64,000 bases of DNA. It comes from CAWBOY01 sp963790585. Its GTDB lineage: Bacteria; Planctomycetota; Planctomycetia; Gemmatales; Gemmataceae. The notes under the pieces were generated by a model. The model was not told the DNA's origin and searched no databases. It saw only the letters and a list, made by a program, of their open reading frames with translations. The stretch spans positions 1,054,001 to 1,118,000 of the forward strand of contig CAWBOY010000004.1 in the NCBI GenBank assembly GCA_963790585.1, written 5' to 3'. How positions within the stretch are numbered: position 1 is the first letter of the stretch; each line of letters starts with the position of its first letter. Below, in pieces: positions 26,677 through 36,397 of the stretch. The position numbers and the translations under genes are program-made.

Positions 26677-26959
26677 AAGTCGTTTACGGGAGGCGGGAAT
26701 TGGACGCGACAGGCGCTAACGTCGGGCGAAGGGCGACGCAACGGGCGAATTCGACCATGTCTCGTTTTCAACGGGCGACCTCACCTCAGTCTTGCGGTAG
26801 AGGAGAATCGACAGGTGAATTCGTTTGACTGGCCAGCTCGACTCGAATACGGTGAGATTCAATCGAACGATAGGAAAGATGTAAGCCAGAATTGTAGGGA
26901 TTTCTAGACAGAAAAACGGTTCTGACTAATTCATGTTCAACGGTGTAGGGGTGTGCATC

Positions 26960-27448
26960 ATGATGGCTTGCGGCAAGCTTGTTTTCACTTGTTGCCTTGC
27001 TATCTTCGTCTGCGGATGTAACTCCGACAAGAAACCCTCCGACCCAGGCACGGCGCCTGCGGAACCCGAGGCAAATGGGCCGCAGGTCAACGACCTTGTG
27101 GGTAAATGGCGACTCGTTCGCGCTGGCGGACAACCGCCTACCGAGCTTTACATCAAATCGCAAGAGATCGACATCGCTGCTGACGGCACCTGGACATCGA
27201 AGGTTGAAGTTCAGCCACCTCAGCGGGCGGCGGACAGGTTCCAAGGCAGGGGCACATGGTCGCTGGCCGACGGCGTATTGAAATGGAAGTATACGGTCGA
27301 AGGCGGTGTCGTGGTCGCTGGATCCGGGCCTGACTCGGGCAAATCGTCGGTGCGGTTGGAATCTGGACGGCTAATTGTTGACCCAGATTTTTTCATGCAA
27401 GCCAAAAAGAGTGGGACAACAGACGTCGCCGGCGAATACGAGCGGTAG
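26960..27448 (+). CDS. Small lipoprotein of unknown function
   Basis: It is 162 aa from ATG 26960 (171 aa from 26933). A signal sequence MMACGKLVFTCCLAIFVCGC ends in a lipobox with Cys about residue 20, so the mature protein would be anchored in a membrane. The rest is beta-rich (LVGKWRLVRAGGQPPTELYI, TWTSKVEV, GRGTWSLADGVLKWKY), reminiscent of the lipocalin-like small proteins frequent in planctomycetes. No neighbour explains its role. Confidence 0.6.
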   Translation: MMACGKLVFTCCLAIFVCGCNSDKKPSDPGTAPAEPEANGPQVNDLVGKWRLVRAGGQPPTELYIKSQEIDIAADGTWTSKVEVQPPQRAADRFQGRGTWSLADGVLKWKYTVEGGVVVAGSGPDSGKSSVRLESGRLIVDPDFFMQAKKSGTTDVAGEYER

Positions 27449-27566
27449 CGCCAAATGAACGACTGAAGCTGACCGGGCCCGCCATCCTGGTTTCGCGCGG
27501 TATGACGTCATTGCAAGCGACCCCGGCGGGTGAGCTTGGTTGTTAACCCTCAAACAGGAGAAGTCC

Positions 27567-28052
27567 ATGATTCAAGAGGAACGATTCAACGGCAATCGCG
27601 GGCTTCAAGGCTGCTTGGTCGGCTTGTTGTTCATGGTTGTCGTACACCTTTCGATCTTATTGGTATTCAACCGGTGGCTAGGCTTAATTTCGCCTGAAGC
27701 AGAGCCGGTCGTGTTCCTTGTCAGCTTCCTTGTTGCCGTCTGTTTAAGCGGCTATGTCGCCGCTCGACTTGGCAAAAACACAGGTTGGACAAACTCTCTC
27801 ATGGTTGGCCTCATCGCCGAGCTTGTCTTGTTTTCCCGCGTTGTGAACGGAAGACCGGGCCAGGGCTTCCTCGATCCACTCTTCGACATAGCGAACCATC
27901 CAGGCCTACACTGGCCGGTTCTCGTGGAGTTGGCCCTTACGATCCCTGTAGCGATTTTGGGGGGCATCATTTGGCAAATGACTGGGGGCATCCAATCATC
28001 TGCCAAGGGACAATCGGAAGTGATAAACGAGGCCGAAGGCGCCCAGGAGTAG
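27567..28052 (+). CDS. Multi-pass membrane protein of unknown function
   Basis: This is 161 aa from ATG 27567, which has AACAGGAGAAGTCC just upstream. Four hydrophobic segments are visible (GCLVGLLFMVVVHLSILLVF, VVFLVSFLVAVCLSGYVAA, SLMVGLIAELVLFS, VLVELALTIPVAILGGIIW). The short acidic tail is probably cytosolic. The family is not recognised. Confidence 0.55.
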   Translation: MIQEERFNGNRGLQGCLVGLLFMVVVHLSILLVFNRWLGLISPEAEPVVFLVSFLVAVCLSGYVAARLGKNTGWTNSLMVGLIAELVLFSRVVNGRPGQGFLDPLFDIANHPGLHWPVLVELALTIPVAILGGIIWQMTGGIQSSAKGQSEVINEAEGAQE

Positions 28053-28186
28053 AGATCACTGCTCGTCGCACGGGCTAACCAACGGCTGCGTCTGATGGGG
28101 GGCCGCCATTCTGGTTTCACGCGGAAAAGACGGCGTTGTACGCGGCTCCGGCTGCTTAACAGCGTTCGGTTGGGGAGGCTCTTGGG

Positions 28187-28705
28187 ATGGTGAACCGTCT
28201 GCCGTGGTTCGAGCGTGTGTTCCCGACCGGGTTGGCCGCGCACCTCTTGCCAGTCCTCATCGAGCGGCTCCGCGGCACTCCGGCTCGCCTCGCCGACCGC
28301 CTGGCCGGCGTGCCGCACGAGACCCTCATCCACTGCGGCGGGGGCTCCTGGTCAATCCAGGAGAATGTCGGCCACTTGCTGGACCTGGAGCCCCTCTGGC
28401 AGCAGCGAGTCGGCGACCTGGCGCAGAAGCGAGGCCAACTCGCTGAAGCAGACTTAGCGAACCGCCAGACCCACGAAGCGAATCACAACGCGGCGCCGCT
28501 CGTGGGGCTGCTCATGTCCTTCCGAACAGGCCGAGGGATCTTGGTCCGTCAGTTGGAGACCTTCCCGGATGACGGGATTGCGTTCACGGCAATCCACCCA
28601 CGGCTGAAGGCATCGATGAACGTGATCGACCTGGCCTACTTCGTGGCAGAACACGACGACTATCACCTGGCCCGGATCAGTGAATTGCTCAGCCCGGCAT
28701 CGTAA
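28187..28705 (+). CDS. DinB-like four-helix protein
   Basis: This 172-aa protein has the DinB/YfiT-type pattern: SWSIQENVGHLLDLEPLW near residues 58-75 provides the first metal-type His, and AEHDDYHLARISELL at the C-terminus provides the His pair (HDDYHL). Members are metal-binding four-helix bundles, some of them thiol-dependent transferases; the substrate here is unknown. It begins with ATG after GGGAGGCTCTTGGG. Confidence 0.7.
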   Translation: MVNRLPWFERVFPTGLAAHLLPVLIERLRGTPARLADRLAGVPHETLIHCGGGSWSIQENVGHLLDLEPLWQQRVGDLAQKRGQLAEADLANRQTHEANHNAAPLVGLLMSFRTGRGILVRQLETFPDDGIAFTAIHPRLKASMNVIDLAYFVAEHDDYHLARISELLSPAS

Positions 28706-29310
28706 ACCCGCAGAACAACCCGGCCGTCCCCATGAACTTCCTCACCCGGTGACATAGCAGGTTTATGGCCTGTGAGGCACTACCTGGCCCAAGCACGCAC
28801 GGCATGTTGGCCCCCGAGGTAAGAGGTAGAAGAATACCAATTTTCCAAAACAGGTCATTTCTGCACGTAGTCAGCTTGCCGCCTTGCAGAAATCGCCGAA
28901 TTTTGGAAATCCTGCCCCAGGCCGTGTGAACTGACCGGAACCTCCCGAACGCAAGTGTGCGCGCCGACTCCGGACATGTCTGCAGTCGCTGCGCACACTT
29001 TGCTGCAAATCGCGATCGGATGCCTGGCGGCCAAATTCGACCATGTCTCTTTTTCGCCGCGACGGCAATCGGGCGGCATCGCGAATCGCGTCGACGATGC
29101 GGATGAGCATCCTGATCTTCCCGAGATCGCGTGTGAGAATGTCAGCGGGAGGCAAAGAAAGTCGCGGATGGCGCAAGCCTCCGTTGGGGGATTGAGTGAA
29201 TCGCGGACAGTGGTACTTTCAGATTGCCATGCCCCCACAGCTTGCATGGATTCATGCGACGGATTGATCCTTGATAGTTCATTTTTCGGCAATAAGGAGT
29301 AACGGGCGCC
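28706..29310. other. Apparently non-coding stretch with a short repeated sequence
   Basis: No convincing gene is seen. AATTCGACCATGTCTC at 29034-29049 also occurs at 26748-26763 just beyond module B, and both are followed by a T-rich TTTTC. A leftward open reading (28871-29176) resembles no family I know. Confidence 0.4.
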
Positions 29311-29529
29311 ATGCCTGAAATTGCAGCAACAATCGTCGGGGTTACATCCCTCGCCCTGGTCATTCTATCGGCCCTTGCCCTCGTGAAGTGGGGGACGACA
29401 TCTACCGAGATGACCGCGCCCTCCCGAGACTGGTTATTTGGCTGCGGCTTCGCGATGCTCGCTCTTGGTGTCTTGGGCTGCGTCGTCGCCTTCGCTGTCA
29501 TGGTCGCGCGACTTACCAAGGGGTTATGA
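29311..29529 (+). CDS. Small two-TM membrane protein
   Basis: This 72-aa protein has hydrophobic segments IVGVTSLALVILSALALV and FGCGFAMLALGVLGCVVAFA around a short loop. AATAAGGAGTAACGGGCGCC before the ATG is a good ribosome site. The function is unknown. It could be a stress-type or toxin-like small membrane protein, but nothing in the context shows that. Confidence 0.5.
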   Translation: MPEIAATIVGVTSLALVILSALALVKWGTTSTEMTAPSRDWLFGCGFAMLALGVLGCVVAFAVMVARLTKGL

Positions 29530-29837
29530 GACGCCGAAGAACTCACTGTAGAATAACTTCGGCCGCGCAATGGTCTGGGCCTAGGCTTTTGGTGCGGAAG
29601 AACCTGCGAAGCGATCTAATGTCGTCGCAGGACATCCCCGTCGCCACGTTTCTGATTAGGCACCGCGGCCGAACTTTTTTATAACCCCGATTGTCAATAA
29701 ACCCACCACGGAATCCTGAAGCAACCTCTCTTCGATTCGCGTGGTGTTTCTGAGGGATCGACAAGTCAACGGTTTCGTCCGCGTCGAAGGTTCTCTCTGA
29801 AATTAAATGCCTCCCCTTTGTACAAGGTACCCACCTT

Positions 29838-30575
29838 ATGACGCATCAAACTACCGTCACCTATAGTCGGCAGATTATCCAAAAGGCCGTCGAGCATTTT
29901 TGGCGCAGGTTCATCGCGTGGCACGGCTTCGCGGTCATCGCGATTTGTGGCGTCGGATCCCTCGGACTGCTCCTCGCGGGGGACCGATCATGGAGGGTCG
30001 GCGCATTGGGTGCCCTAACCTTACTTCTCGTGACGCTGTCCTTAGCCGTCTACGTGACTTACCTGCGACGCTCAATTTGGAAGTTCGAACGGATGACATC
30101 TAACCACGATCTGCCAGATGCACAAAAAAATCACGTTGCCGCAACGCGATTTTATGAATCCGCCTTCTCGGCCAGTCTGGCGTTGGCTGAGAATCTGAAT
30201 ACACAGCACCGCTACAACGCGGTTTGCGCCTGTGCGATTGCCGTCAGTGGGAAAGGCACCGATGCCGCAGATCTTGCCCACGAGCAGAAAGAACGCTTGC
30301 GAGGCTTGGCTCGAAAATGGCTCGCCGCCGACCTCCGGGCGTGGAAGCTTCTGTTTACCCGCGATCCAGAGAAACTCGGCCCCATCGTCGCACAGACGAT
30401 TCGACATTGGCTCGAAGACCCGGACCTCGAAGGCTTGCGAAGCGCGGATACATTGTCGCATCTGATGGCTGAGGAGCGTGAGCACTGGACGAAGCTCTGG
30501 TCCGAGGCCGCCGAGCTTGCTAAGCAAGCTGCAACCGTGAAAATTCCGGGAAAACAGGCGAAGTCCGCCCCGTGA
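29838..30575 (+). CDS. Membrane protein fused to a planctomycete kinase-type C-terminal tail
   Basis: In this 245-aa protein, residues about 1-85 contain two TM helices (WHGFAVIAICGVGSLGLLLA and RVGALGALTLLLVTLSLAV) preceded by a VTYSRQIIQKAV strand like YcxB-type proteins. From about residue 125 on it reads YNAVCACAIAVSGKG ... LRGLARKWLAADLRAWK ... IRHWLEDPDLEGLRS ... REHWTKLWSE. This is the helical tail normally found after TPR repeats in planctomycete Ser/Thr kinases and sigma-linked proteins. No kinase or TPR core is present. It looks like a recombinant join of two unrelated pieces, though the reading frame is open throughout. Confidence 0.55.
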   Translation: MTHQTTVTYSRQIIQKAVEHFWRRFIAWHGFAVIAICGVGSLGLLLAGDRSWRVGALGALTLLLVTLSLAVYVTYLRRSIWKFERMTSNHDLPDAQKNHVAATRFYESAFSASLALAENLNTQHRYNAVCACAIAVSGKGTDAADLAHEQKERLRGLARKWLAADLRAWKLLFTRDPEKLGPIVAQTIRHWLEDPDLEGLRSADTLSHLMAEEREHWTKLWSEAAELAKQAATVKIPGKQAKSAP

Positions 30576-31241
30576 CCGCATTTGCGGCAGGCTCGAAGCC
30601 TTTCTATTCCGCATTTACACAAAAAATCGAAAATCCGCGAGCGCTTTTGCAAACCAGCACGCCTTTAGTAGAGTGTCCAAAGTTAATTCGCGAGCGGACG
30701 CGCGGCGTTAGTACGTGAACAATTGTTCCCAAACGCAGCCACACTCCATCGATCGTCGTATACCCTGGTCGCCAAGGAACTAACAACGATGTTTATCTCT
30801 TCCCGTCCTAGTTCGTGGACGTGCGCCTTCCAAAAGCTCCTCTCCGGACGTGGCAGTCTCAAAACGGCTACCCGCCCCCGCCGCTCGCTTAATCTCGAAA
30901 TGCTCGAGGATCGAACTGTACCGGCCATGGTTAATTGGATCGGCGGCACCAATAGCGATTGGGACACGAGCAGCAACTGGAGCACGGGAAGCGTGCCGGG
31001 CTCGATCGATTGCGTCGTCATCGGCCAACTCGGAGGGCAAAACGCATTCACTGTCAGCCACGACGGAAACTATCAAGACACTGTAAAAAGCCTTGTCAGC
31101 TACGTCCCACTAGAGATTTCCAATGGCTCGTTGACAGTGCTCAACTCCTCGACCGTGGCTACGCTTCAGCTAAACGGCGGCACCGTTAGCACGAATGCTG
31201 ATTTGCATATCGGTTATTTGAGCGATAACAGTAACTATAGT

Positions 31242-31505
31242 ACGTTCGCTGGCACGGGAATCATTTACCTTGACGGTGGTACACAGGCCAATCCGAACCA
31301 GATCATTGGCAATGTTCTCGCTCTCGACACCAACCTGGTCAGTAACGGCGTTACAACATCGTACTCCAATTATGTCTTGGCATCGAATGTTTCAATCACA
31401 AACAACGGCACCTGGCAAACAGCCGGCTATTGCTACCTCGAAGCACAGAGCGGAGCAACAAACACCGCCTTCGTGAACAACGGTTTGTTCGACACCCCCA
31501 ATAAC
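31242..31505. repeat. Internal direct repeat, first copy, in the surface-protein gene
   Basis: About 264 bp starting ACGTTCGCTGGCACGG and ending CACCCCCAATAAC are almost identical to 31991-32253. It encodes a beta-repeat unit with ATGIIYLDGG-like strands. Confidence 0.85.
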
Positions 31506-31990
31506 GCATACACCATCGCGGTCGACCTGCCGTTCAGCAACTACGGCTCCGTCGTAGCTAACTCCGGCACTATCACTTTCAATGGTAATGTGACCAGTAC
31601 CTGGCGGCACGTGGAACGCCGATGTTGCTGGATCGGCACTTTATTTTGAGGGCGTGAACAACTCCTTTGACTCCAATTCACCCATCTCGGCTATCGCCGG
31701 CACCATCGCATTCCAAAATGGCACCTCGACCGTAGCGGGATCGTACTCGGTCGCTGGCATCTCCTCTTTCTTCGACGCCAGCGTCACCTTCACGGGAGCG
31801 GTGTCCGTAGACGGTAGCACCTGGTCGGTTTACAGCAGCCGCAGCCGACATTTCGCAGGCTAACATCGTAAACAACAATGGGTACAGCCAGTTAACCGTG
31901 CCAACGCTTATCCTTGCTGGTGGCTCCAGCATTATCACGACCAACACCGATCTGCATATCGGTTACTTGTACGATAACAGCAACATTAGC

Positions 31991-32253
31991 ACGTTCGCTG
32001 GCACGGGAATCATTTACCTTGACGGTGGTACACAGGCCAATCCGAACCAGATCATTGGCAATGTTCTCGCTCTCGACACCAACCTGGTCAGTAACGGCGT
32101 TACAACTTCGTACTCCAATTATGTCTTGGCATCGAATGTTTCAATCACAAACAACGGCACCTGGCAAACAGCCGGCTATTGCTACCTCAAGCACAGAGCG
32201 GAGCAACAAACACCGCCTTCGTGAACAACGGTTTGTTCGACACCCCCAATAAC
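31991..32253. repeat. Internal direct repeat, second copy, carrying a 1-bp deletion
   Basis: It is nearly identical to 31242-31505, but CTACCTCGAAGC in copy 1 reads CTACCTCAAGC here, one G short. That single deletion causes the frameshift near 32190. Confidence 0.85.
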
Positions 32254-34473
32254 ACATCCACAGTTGTAGTTGGTCTGCCGTTCACCAACAATGGCTCCGT
32301 CGTGACCAACTCCGGCGCGCTCACCTTCACCGGCAATGTGACTAACAGCGGCAACATCTCTGGCGCTGCTGGCTCCGCTTTATATTTCGACGGCCCAAGC
32401 GTTACTCTCTCACCGACGTCCTCCATTTCCGCCGACACGCTCCAACTCTCACCCACGACTTTGACTGTCGAGTTTGGAACGTCCCACGGGCTATTCCAAA
32501 TTCCTTCCACCATAGCCGCGACCTCGGACTCGGTTGGTGGCCAACTGACGCTCGTAGCCGAACCTAGTTTCGTACCGTCCGTAAACCAAACATTCACCCT
32601 TTTCCAGGGTCTGGCGGCGAATGCGGTGACCGGCACGTTTTCGGGGCTTCCGCAAGGAGGGACGGTTACCGACAGTTCGGGAGACACGTATACAATCAGC
32701 TACGGCAGCATGACGAGCAGCAACGTCCTCCTCACCACAACCTATGTGGCCACGACCAGTACAACTACCTCCATCGGTGCTTCGACAAAAAGTTCCGTTT
32801 ATGGGCAGCCCATCACATTCACCGCATTGGTTTCCGCCGGTAGTTCGCCAGCCTTGACCAGTGGGACGGTGACGTTCTATTACGGTGCCACGCCACTTGG
32901 CACCGCGAATGTTGCAAATGGTGCGGCGAGCTGCTCTATCAATAGCCTTGTGGTCGGCTCGGCTGACGCGGTCTACGCGGTCTATAGCGGAGCAGGGCGA
33001 TATCTCACCAGTACGTCATCGAATGTGACCGAGGCGGTCACGGCTGATGCGACGAAATCGGTGCTTAGTACCAGCGGCAGTCCTTCGGTCTACAGTCAGT
33101 CTGTGACATTCACGGCCACCGTGTCGGCCAAGGCCCCGGGCATGATAACGCCGTCGGGTTACGTCACCTTCACTGTCGATGGAACCGCGATTGCTCCAGT
33201 GATGCTGGTGAATGGAACAGCGACGCTTCTGACGTCGACGCTGAGCGTTGGCACCCACCATATCAAAGCGGCATACGCCGCCACAGCGAACTTTACGGGT
33301 AGCGCAGCCACGCAAGTCACACAGGTAGTTGGTAAAGCTAGTACGGCTACGACGCTTACCTCAACCATCGATCCGTCCGTTTACGGCCAGAGCGCGACCT
33401 TTATCGCCAATGTCTCGACCCTCGGCGCCGGCACCGCAACACCGACGGGTAATGTGAGCTTCTATGATGGCACGACGTTGCTTGCCACGAAGGCATTACA
33501 AATGGGCTCCGCAACCTACACGACTTCATTGCTTGCCGTCGCCAGCCACGTCATTACTGCCAAATACGTCGGTAATGCCGATTTTCTCACCAGCACGTCC
33601 AGCTATGTTACGCAGACCGTGAATCAGGACGGCACGACGGTTACGGTGACTTCCTCTGTCGCCGCGCCAGTTTCGGGACAAAACGTGACGTTCACAGCCA
33701 TTGTCGCCGCAGCTTCTCCCGGCGCCGGCAAGCCCACGAGTACCGTCGTATTCACGATTGATGGAGTGGTCGGTGCCCCAATCATGCTCGCTGGTGGCAG
33801 GGCCAGCTACACAACGAAGTTGGCCACGGGCAGCCACACGATCTCCGCAACCTACGGCGGCGACGGCAACTTTAGCGCCAATACGGGCACACTTTCTCAA
33901 ACGGTGAGTCAGGATGCGACGAAGACAATCGTATCCACCTCGCTCAGCCCATCCCTATTCGGCGAGGCAGTCACCTTCACGGCGACCGTCGCGGCCAAAG
34001 CACCGGGCTCGGGCACTCCAACGGGCCAAGTTACATTCCTTGATGATGGTGCCCCAATTGGGACCGCGACATTGAACGGTGGCACCGCGACCTATACGGC
34101 GACCGGTCTACCTGTGGGCAATCAGACCATCAGCGTGTCGTATGCCGGAGATAGCAACTTCAACGCGAGCATATCTGGTAACCTGATGCAGGTCGTACAC
34201 AAGGCAGCCAGCACCACAATGTTGGCTGAAAGTGCGCCCTCGACCATTTATGGCCAACAACTTACGCTTTCCGCGACCGTTGCGTCTAGCGGCGGCATGC
34301 CAACAGGCGTAATCATCTTCAAAAGTGGAGGTGTGACGATCGGCAGCGCTGCATTAGTGAATGGCGTGGCCACGTTCGTGCCACTTGCGAATCTGGTAGT
34401 CGGCAGCCATTCACTTGTCTTGGTTCAGCCCAATCTGGAAGAATCGCCTCGCTGGGTTAGCGAGTAAAAAGCC

Positions 34474-35826
34474 TCAACTCGAGGCCATCGGCATTGTACC
34501 GGAATTTTCTTCCGTAGCTACGGGTTCCTCTTCTTTGTTCCGCGTCGCAAGCAACGGCAACCGGATGCCCAGGCATTGACACAAATCAACGGCCGCATCG
34601 TAGACACTCAACCGCTTGGCCTTCGCCCATAGGTCCAGTGCGTTGCCGCTACAGCCACACTTGAAACAATGGAACATCTGCTCGTCGAGGTTAGCCGAGA
34701 AACAACGGCTCGTCCCGGTGGTTGAGCCATGCAGCGGACAAGGGCCACGCTGCTGGGCACCTTGACTACTGTTGGCCCGGAAGCCGAGCAATTCCAACAC
34801 GGCGGCCATGGTGACGACTGCGCGAATGGCGGCGAAGTCAATCGCCGGCGTGGCAGTGACAATGGGTTGACACTCAGCCTGCTGGCGTTGGGTCTGGCGT
34901 TGTACCTTACGGCGTTCCCGAGCCTCGGCCAACTTCCGATCACGCGTGTCCTGGATCTCCTTATCCCGGCCCTCCAGTTTATCCTTGGGGGTGACGTAGC
35001 CAATGGCACTGTGCAAACGTACCGTATTGTAGTGCTCGGTGTAGTCACCAACGATGCGCCGTGCTTCGTCAAGCGACAACGGCGTCTGGACACGGATACA
35101 TTCCCCCTTGATAGTTTTGTGCCAGCGTTCAATCTTACCGTTGGACTGTGGGTAATAGGGGGAGGTCTTGACGTGGGTCATGCCGGCAATACGAATGAAC
35201 TCCTTGAAGTCCTTGGCAATGAACTGGGGCCCATTGTCGGAAATGATGCGTGGCTTGGCGTTGGGGTACGACTCGCGGGCACGTTGAATAATAATCTCCA
35301 CGTCGGATTCCTCCATTTTTTCGCGGATTTCGTGATGGACGATGAAGCGGCTACAGCCATCGAGGACGGAACAAAGGAAGTAAAACGTACCAGCGATGTT
35401 GAGGTAACTGACATCGACATGCCAGTGTTCATGGGGTGTCAACGGTTGAACGAAACCAGTACCCTTCTTGGAGATGTTGGGAGTGGCTCCCGCCAACAAG
35501 CCATTGACTTTCAGAACGCGATAGACACTGGTGGGACTACAGGCAACAACATCGGCGTCGAGCATCATGAAGGTCAGTCGGCGATAGCCTTCGAGGGGAT
35601 GGAAGCGAGCAAATGTACAGATGCGATCCTTCTCGTCGTCGCTGAGCCAGTGGTCGCGTGGTATCCAGGCGTTGTGTTCGTTGACCTTGCCGAAGCGATG
35701 CTTCCAGTCGTGGAATTTACTGGAGCCAATGCCGATCCACGGCAGGAAGCGACAGACGGCGATCTCCGTCTTGTCGCTCCAAGCGCGGACGAAGTCGACG
35801 AGTTGGTCGCGGGAGTCGTGTGGCAC
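34474..35826 (-). CDS. IS3-family transposase OrfB with C-terminal CHC2-type zinc finger
   Basis: In this 450-aa protein, residues about 1-290 form the IS3 integrase core: WHVDVSYLNIAGTFYFL (first Asp), RIISDNGPQFIAKDF (second Asp) and YYPQSNGKIERWHKTIK (Glu). From about residue 340 there is an unexpected extension: AVLELLGFRANSS then GPCPLHGSTTGTSRCF and MFHCFKCGCSGNALDLW. That is the CxxH...CxxC pattern of the DnaG/CHC2 primase zinc finger. Typical IS3 OrfB proteins are about 270-300 aa and lack this. The fusion is in frame, with no stop. Whether it guides the transposase to DNA or is a captured primase part is unknown. Confidence 0.85.
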   Translation of the reverse strand: MPHDSRDQLVDFVRAWSDKTEIAVCRFLPWIGIGSSKFHDWKHRFGKVNEHNAWIPRDHWLSDDEKDRICTFARFHPLEGYRRLTFMMLDADVVACSPTSVYRVLKVNGLLAGATPNISKKGTGFVQPLTPHEHWHVDVSYLNIAGTFYFLCSVLDGCSRFIVHHEIREKMEESDVEIIIQRARESYPNAKPRIISDNGPQFIAKDFKEFIRIAGMTHVKTSPYYPQSNGKIERWHKTIKGECIRVQTPLSLDEARRIVGDYTEHYNTVRLHSAIGYVTPKDKLEGRDKEIQDTRDRKLAEARERRKVQRQTQRQQAECQPIVTATPAIDFAAIRAVVTMAAVLELLGFRANSSQGAQQRGPCPLHGSTTGTSRCFSANLDEQMFHCFKCGCSGNALDLWAKAKRLSVYDAAVDLCQCLGIRLPLLATRNKEEEPVATEENSGTMPMASS

Positions 35827-35837
35827 CCAACGACCCT

Positions 35838-36158
35838 TTAGATCTCCCCAAGCTCTTTTTTTAAAAGGGTATGCTCTTCCATGAGCTCGGCCATCACGGA
35901 ATCCTTGCGTTGCAGCTTGGCCTCGAGACGTTCGATCTTCTGATCCTTGGCGTCGTCGACGGCCTTGGACTTACGGCCGTTTTCGAAAGCGAGGTGGGCA
36001 TTCTCGAAGAGTTGCCGCTGCCACTGGTAGAAGAGCGTGGGGCTGATCTCGAACTCATCGCAGAGTTTGGAGATGGGCGTGTTTTCGAGGAGATGGCGCT
36101 TGACGATAGCGACCTTCTCTTGGGGCGTAAAGTGGCGGCGTGTCTGCTTCTCGGACAT
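35838..36158 (-). CDS. IS3-family transposase OrfA
   Basis: This 106-aa protein has a typical HTH_Tnp_1 N-terminus (RRHFTPQEKVAIVKRHL ... CDEFEISPTLFYQWQRQLF) followed by a leucine-zipper-like coiled coil (IERLEAKLQRKDSVMAELME). OrfB starts 12 bp after its stop, so the usual programmed frameshift fusion would need to occur upstream of the stop. I could not confirm a slippery site. Confidence 0.88.
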   Translation of the reverse strand: MSEKQTRRHFTPQEKVAIVKRHLLENTPISKLCDEFEISPTLFYQWQRQLFENAHLAFENGRKSKAVDDAKDQKIERLEAKLQRKDSVMAELMEEHTLLKKELGEI

Positions 36159-36397
36159 GGCAATACCTCCGTTTCAGGTTATGCTAACCCAAACGAAGGC
36201 GTTTTCCAGATCCGACTGGGGCAAAACAGTCGACTACCAAAAGGGAGCGGCGGTCCACAACCTTAATCGAGCGGATTCTGTGGCGTGGCGCACGGGTTCA
36301 AAGCCGTGCAACGTGCAACATTCCGTCTGGAAGCCGGCGAGGTTCTTGATAATCACAATTCCTCTCCCCTGGGACGGCGAGCAGCGGTGAGAACGGA

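Larger units (their letters stand above)
30789..34419 (+). pseudogene. Large Ig-like repeat surface protein, multiply frameshifted and cut by an IS3 element
   Basis: It starts at MFISSRPSSWTCAFQKLL with the planctomycete surface-protein signature LNLEMLEDRTVPA about 35 residues in. Next come WIGGTNSDWDTSSNWSTGSV and beta-helix-like repeats (30789-31649). One frameshift lies near 31600, another between 31863 and 31898, and a third near 32190. The 3' part (32179 on) carries at least six Ig-like domains of the Big type, each with YGQxVTFTAxV, GxxTPTGxVTF and YxGDxNF patterns. A signal for secretion is likely, but the exact cleavage site is unclear. Adhesion or cell-envelope roles are usual for such proteins. 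At 34419 an IS3-family element replaces the rest. Confidence 0.75.
34420..36228 (-). mobile_element. IS3-family element carrying a transposase with zinc-finger tail
   Basis: Inverted ends are visible. The left end contains ATCTGGAAGAATCGCCTC then GGGTTAGC. The right end (reverse strand) contains ATCTGGAAAACGCCTTCG then GGGTTAGC. A 3-bp GTC flanks both ends (34417-34419 and 36229-36231), the size expected for IS3. After excision the host frame would read on as SHSLVDYQKGAAV to a stop at 36390. The boundary bases are uncertain by one or two. Confidence 0.75.

Noticed and set aside
30072..30652. Leftward ORFs antisense to the 29838-30575 gene
   Set aside because: The rightward frame carries the recognisable planctomycete tail and a good start; the reverse frames are shadows.
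35621..36390. Rightward ORFs over the IS3 OrfA region
   Set aside because: They are antisense to a clear OrfA. Only the last part (36232-36390) may be in the frame of the interrupted surface protein.
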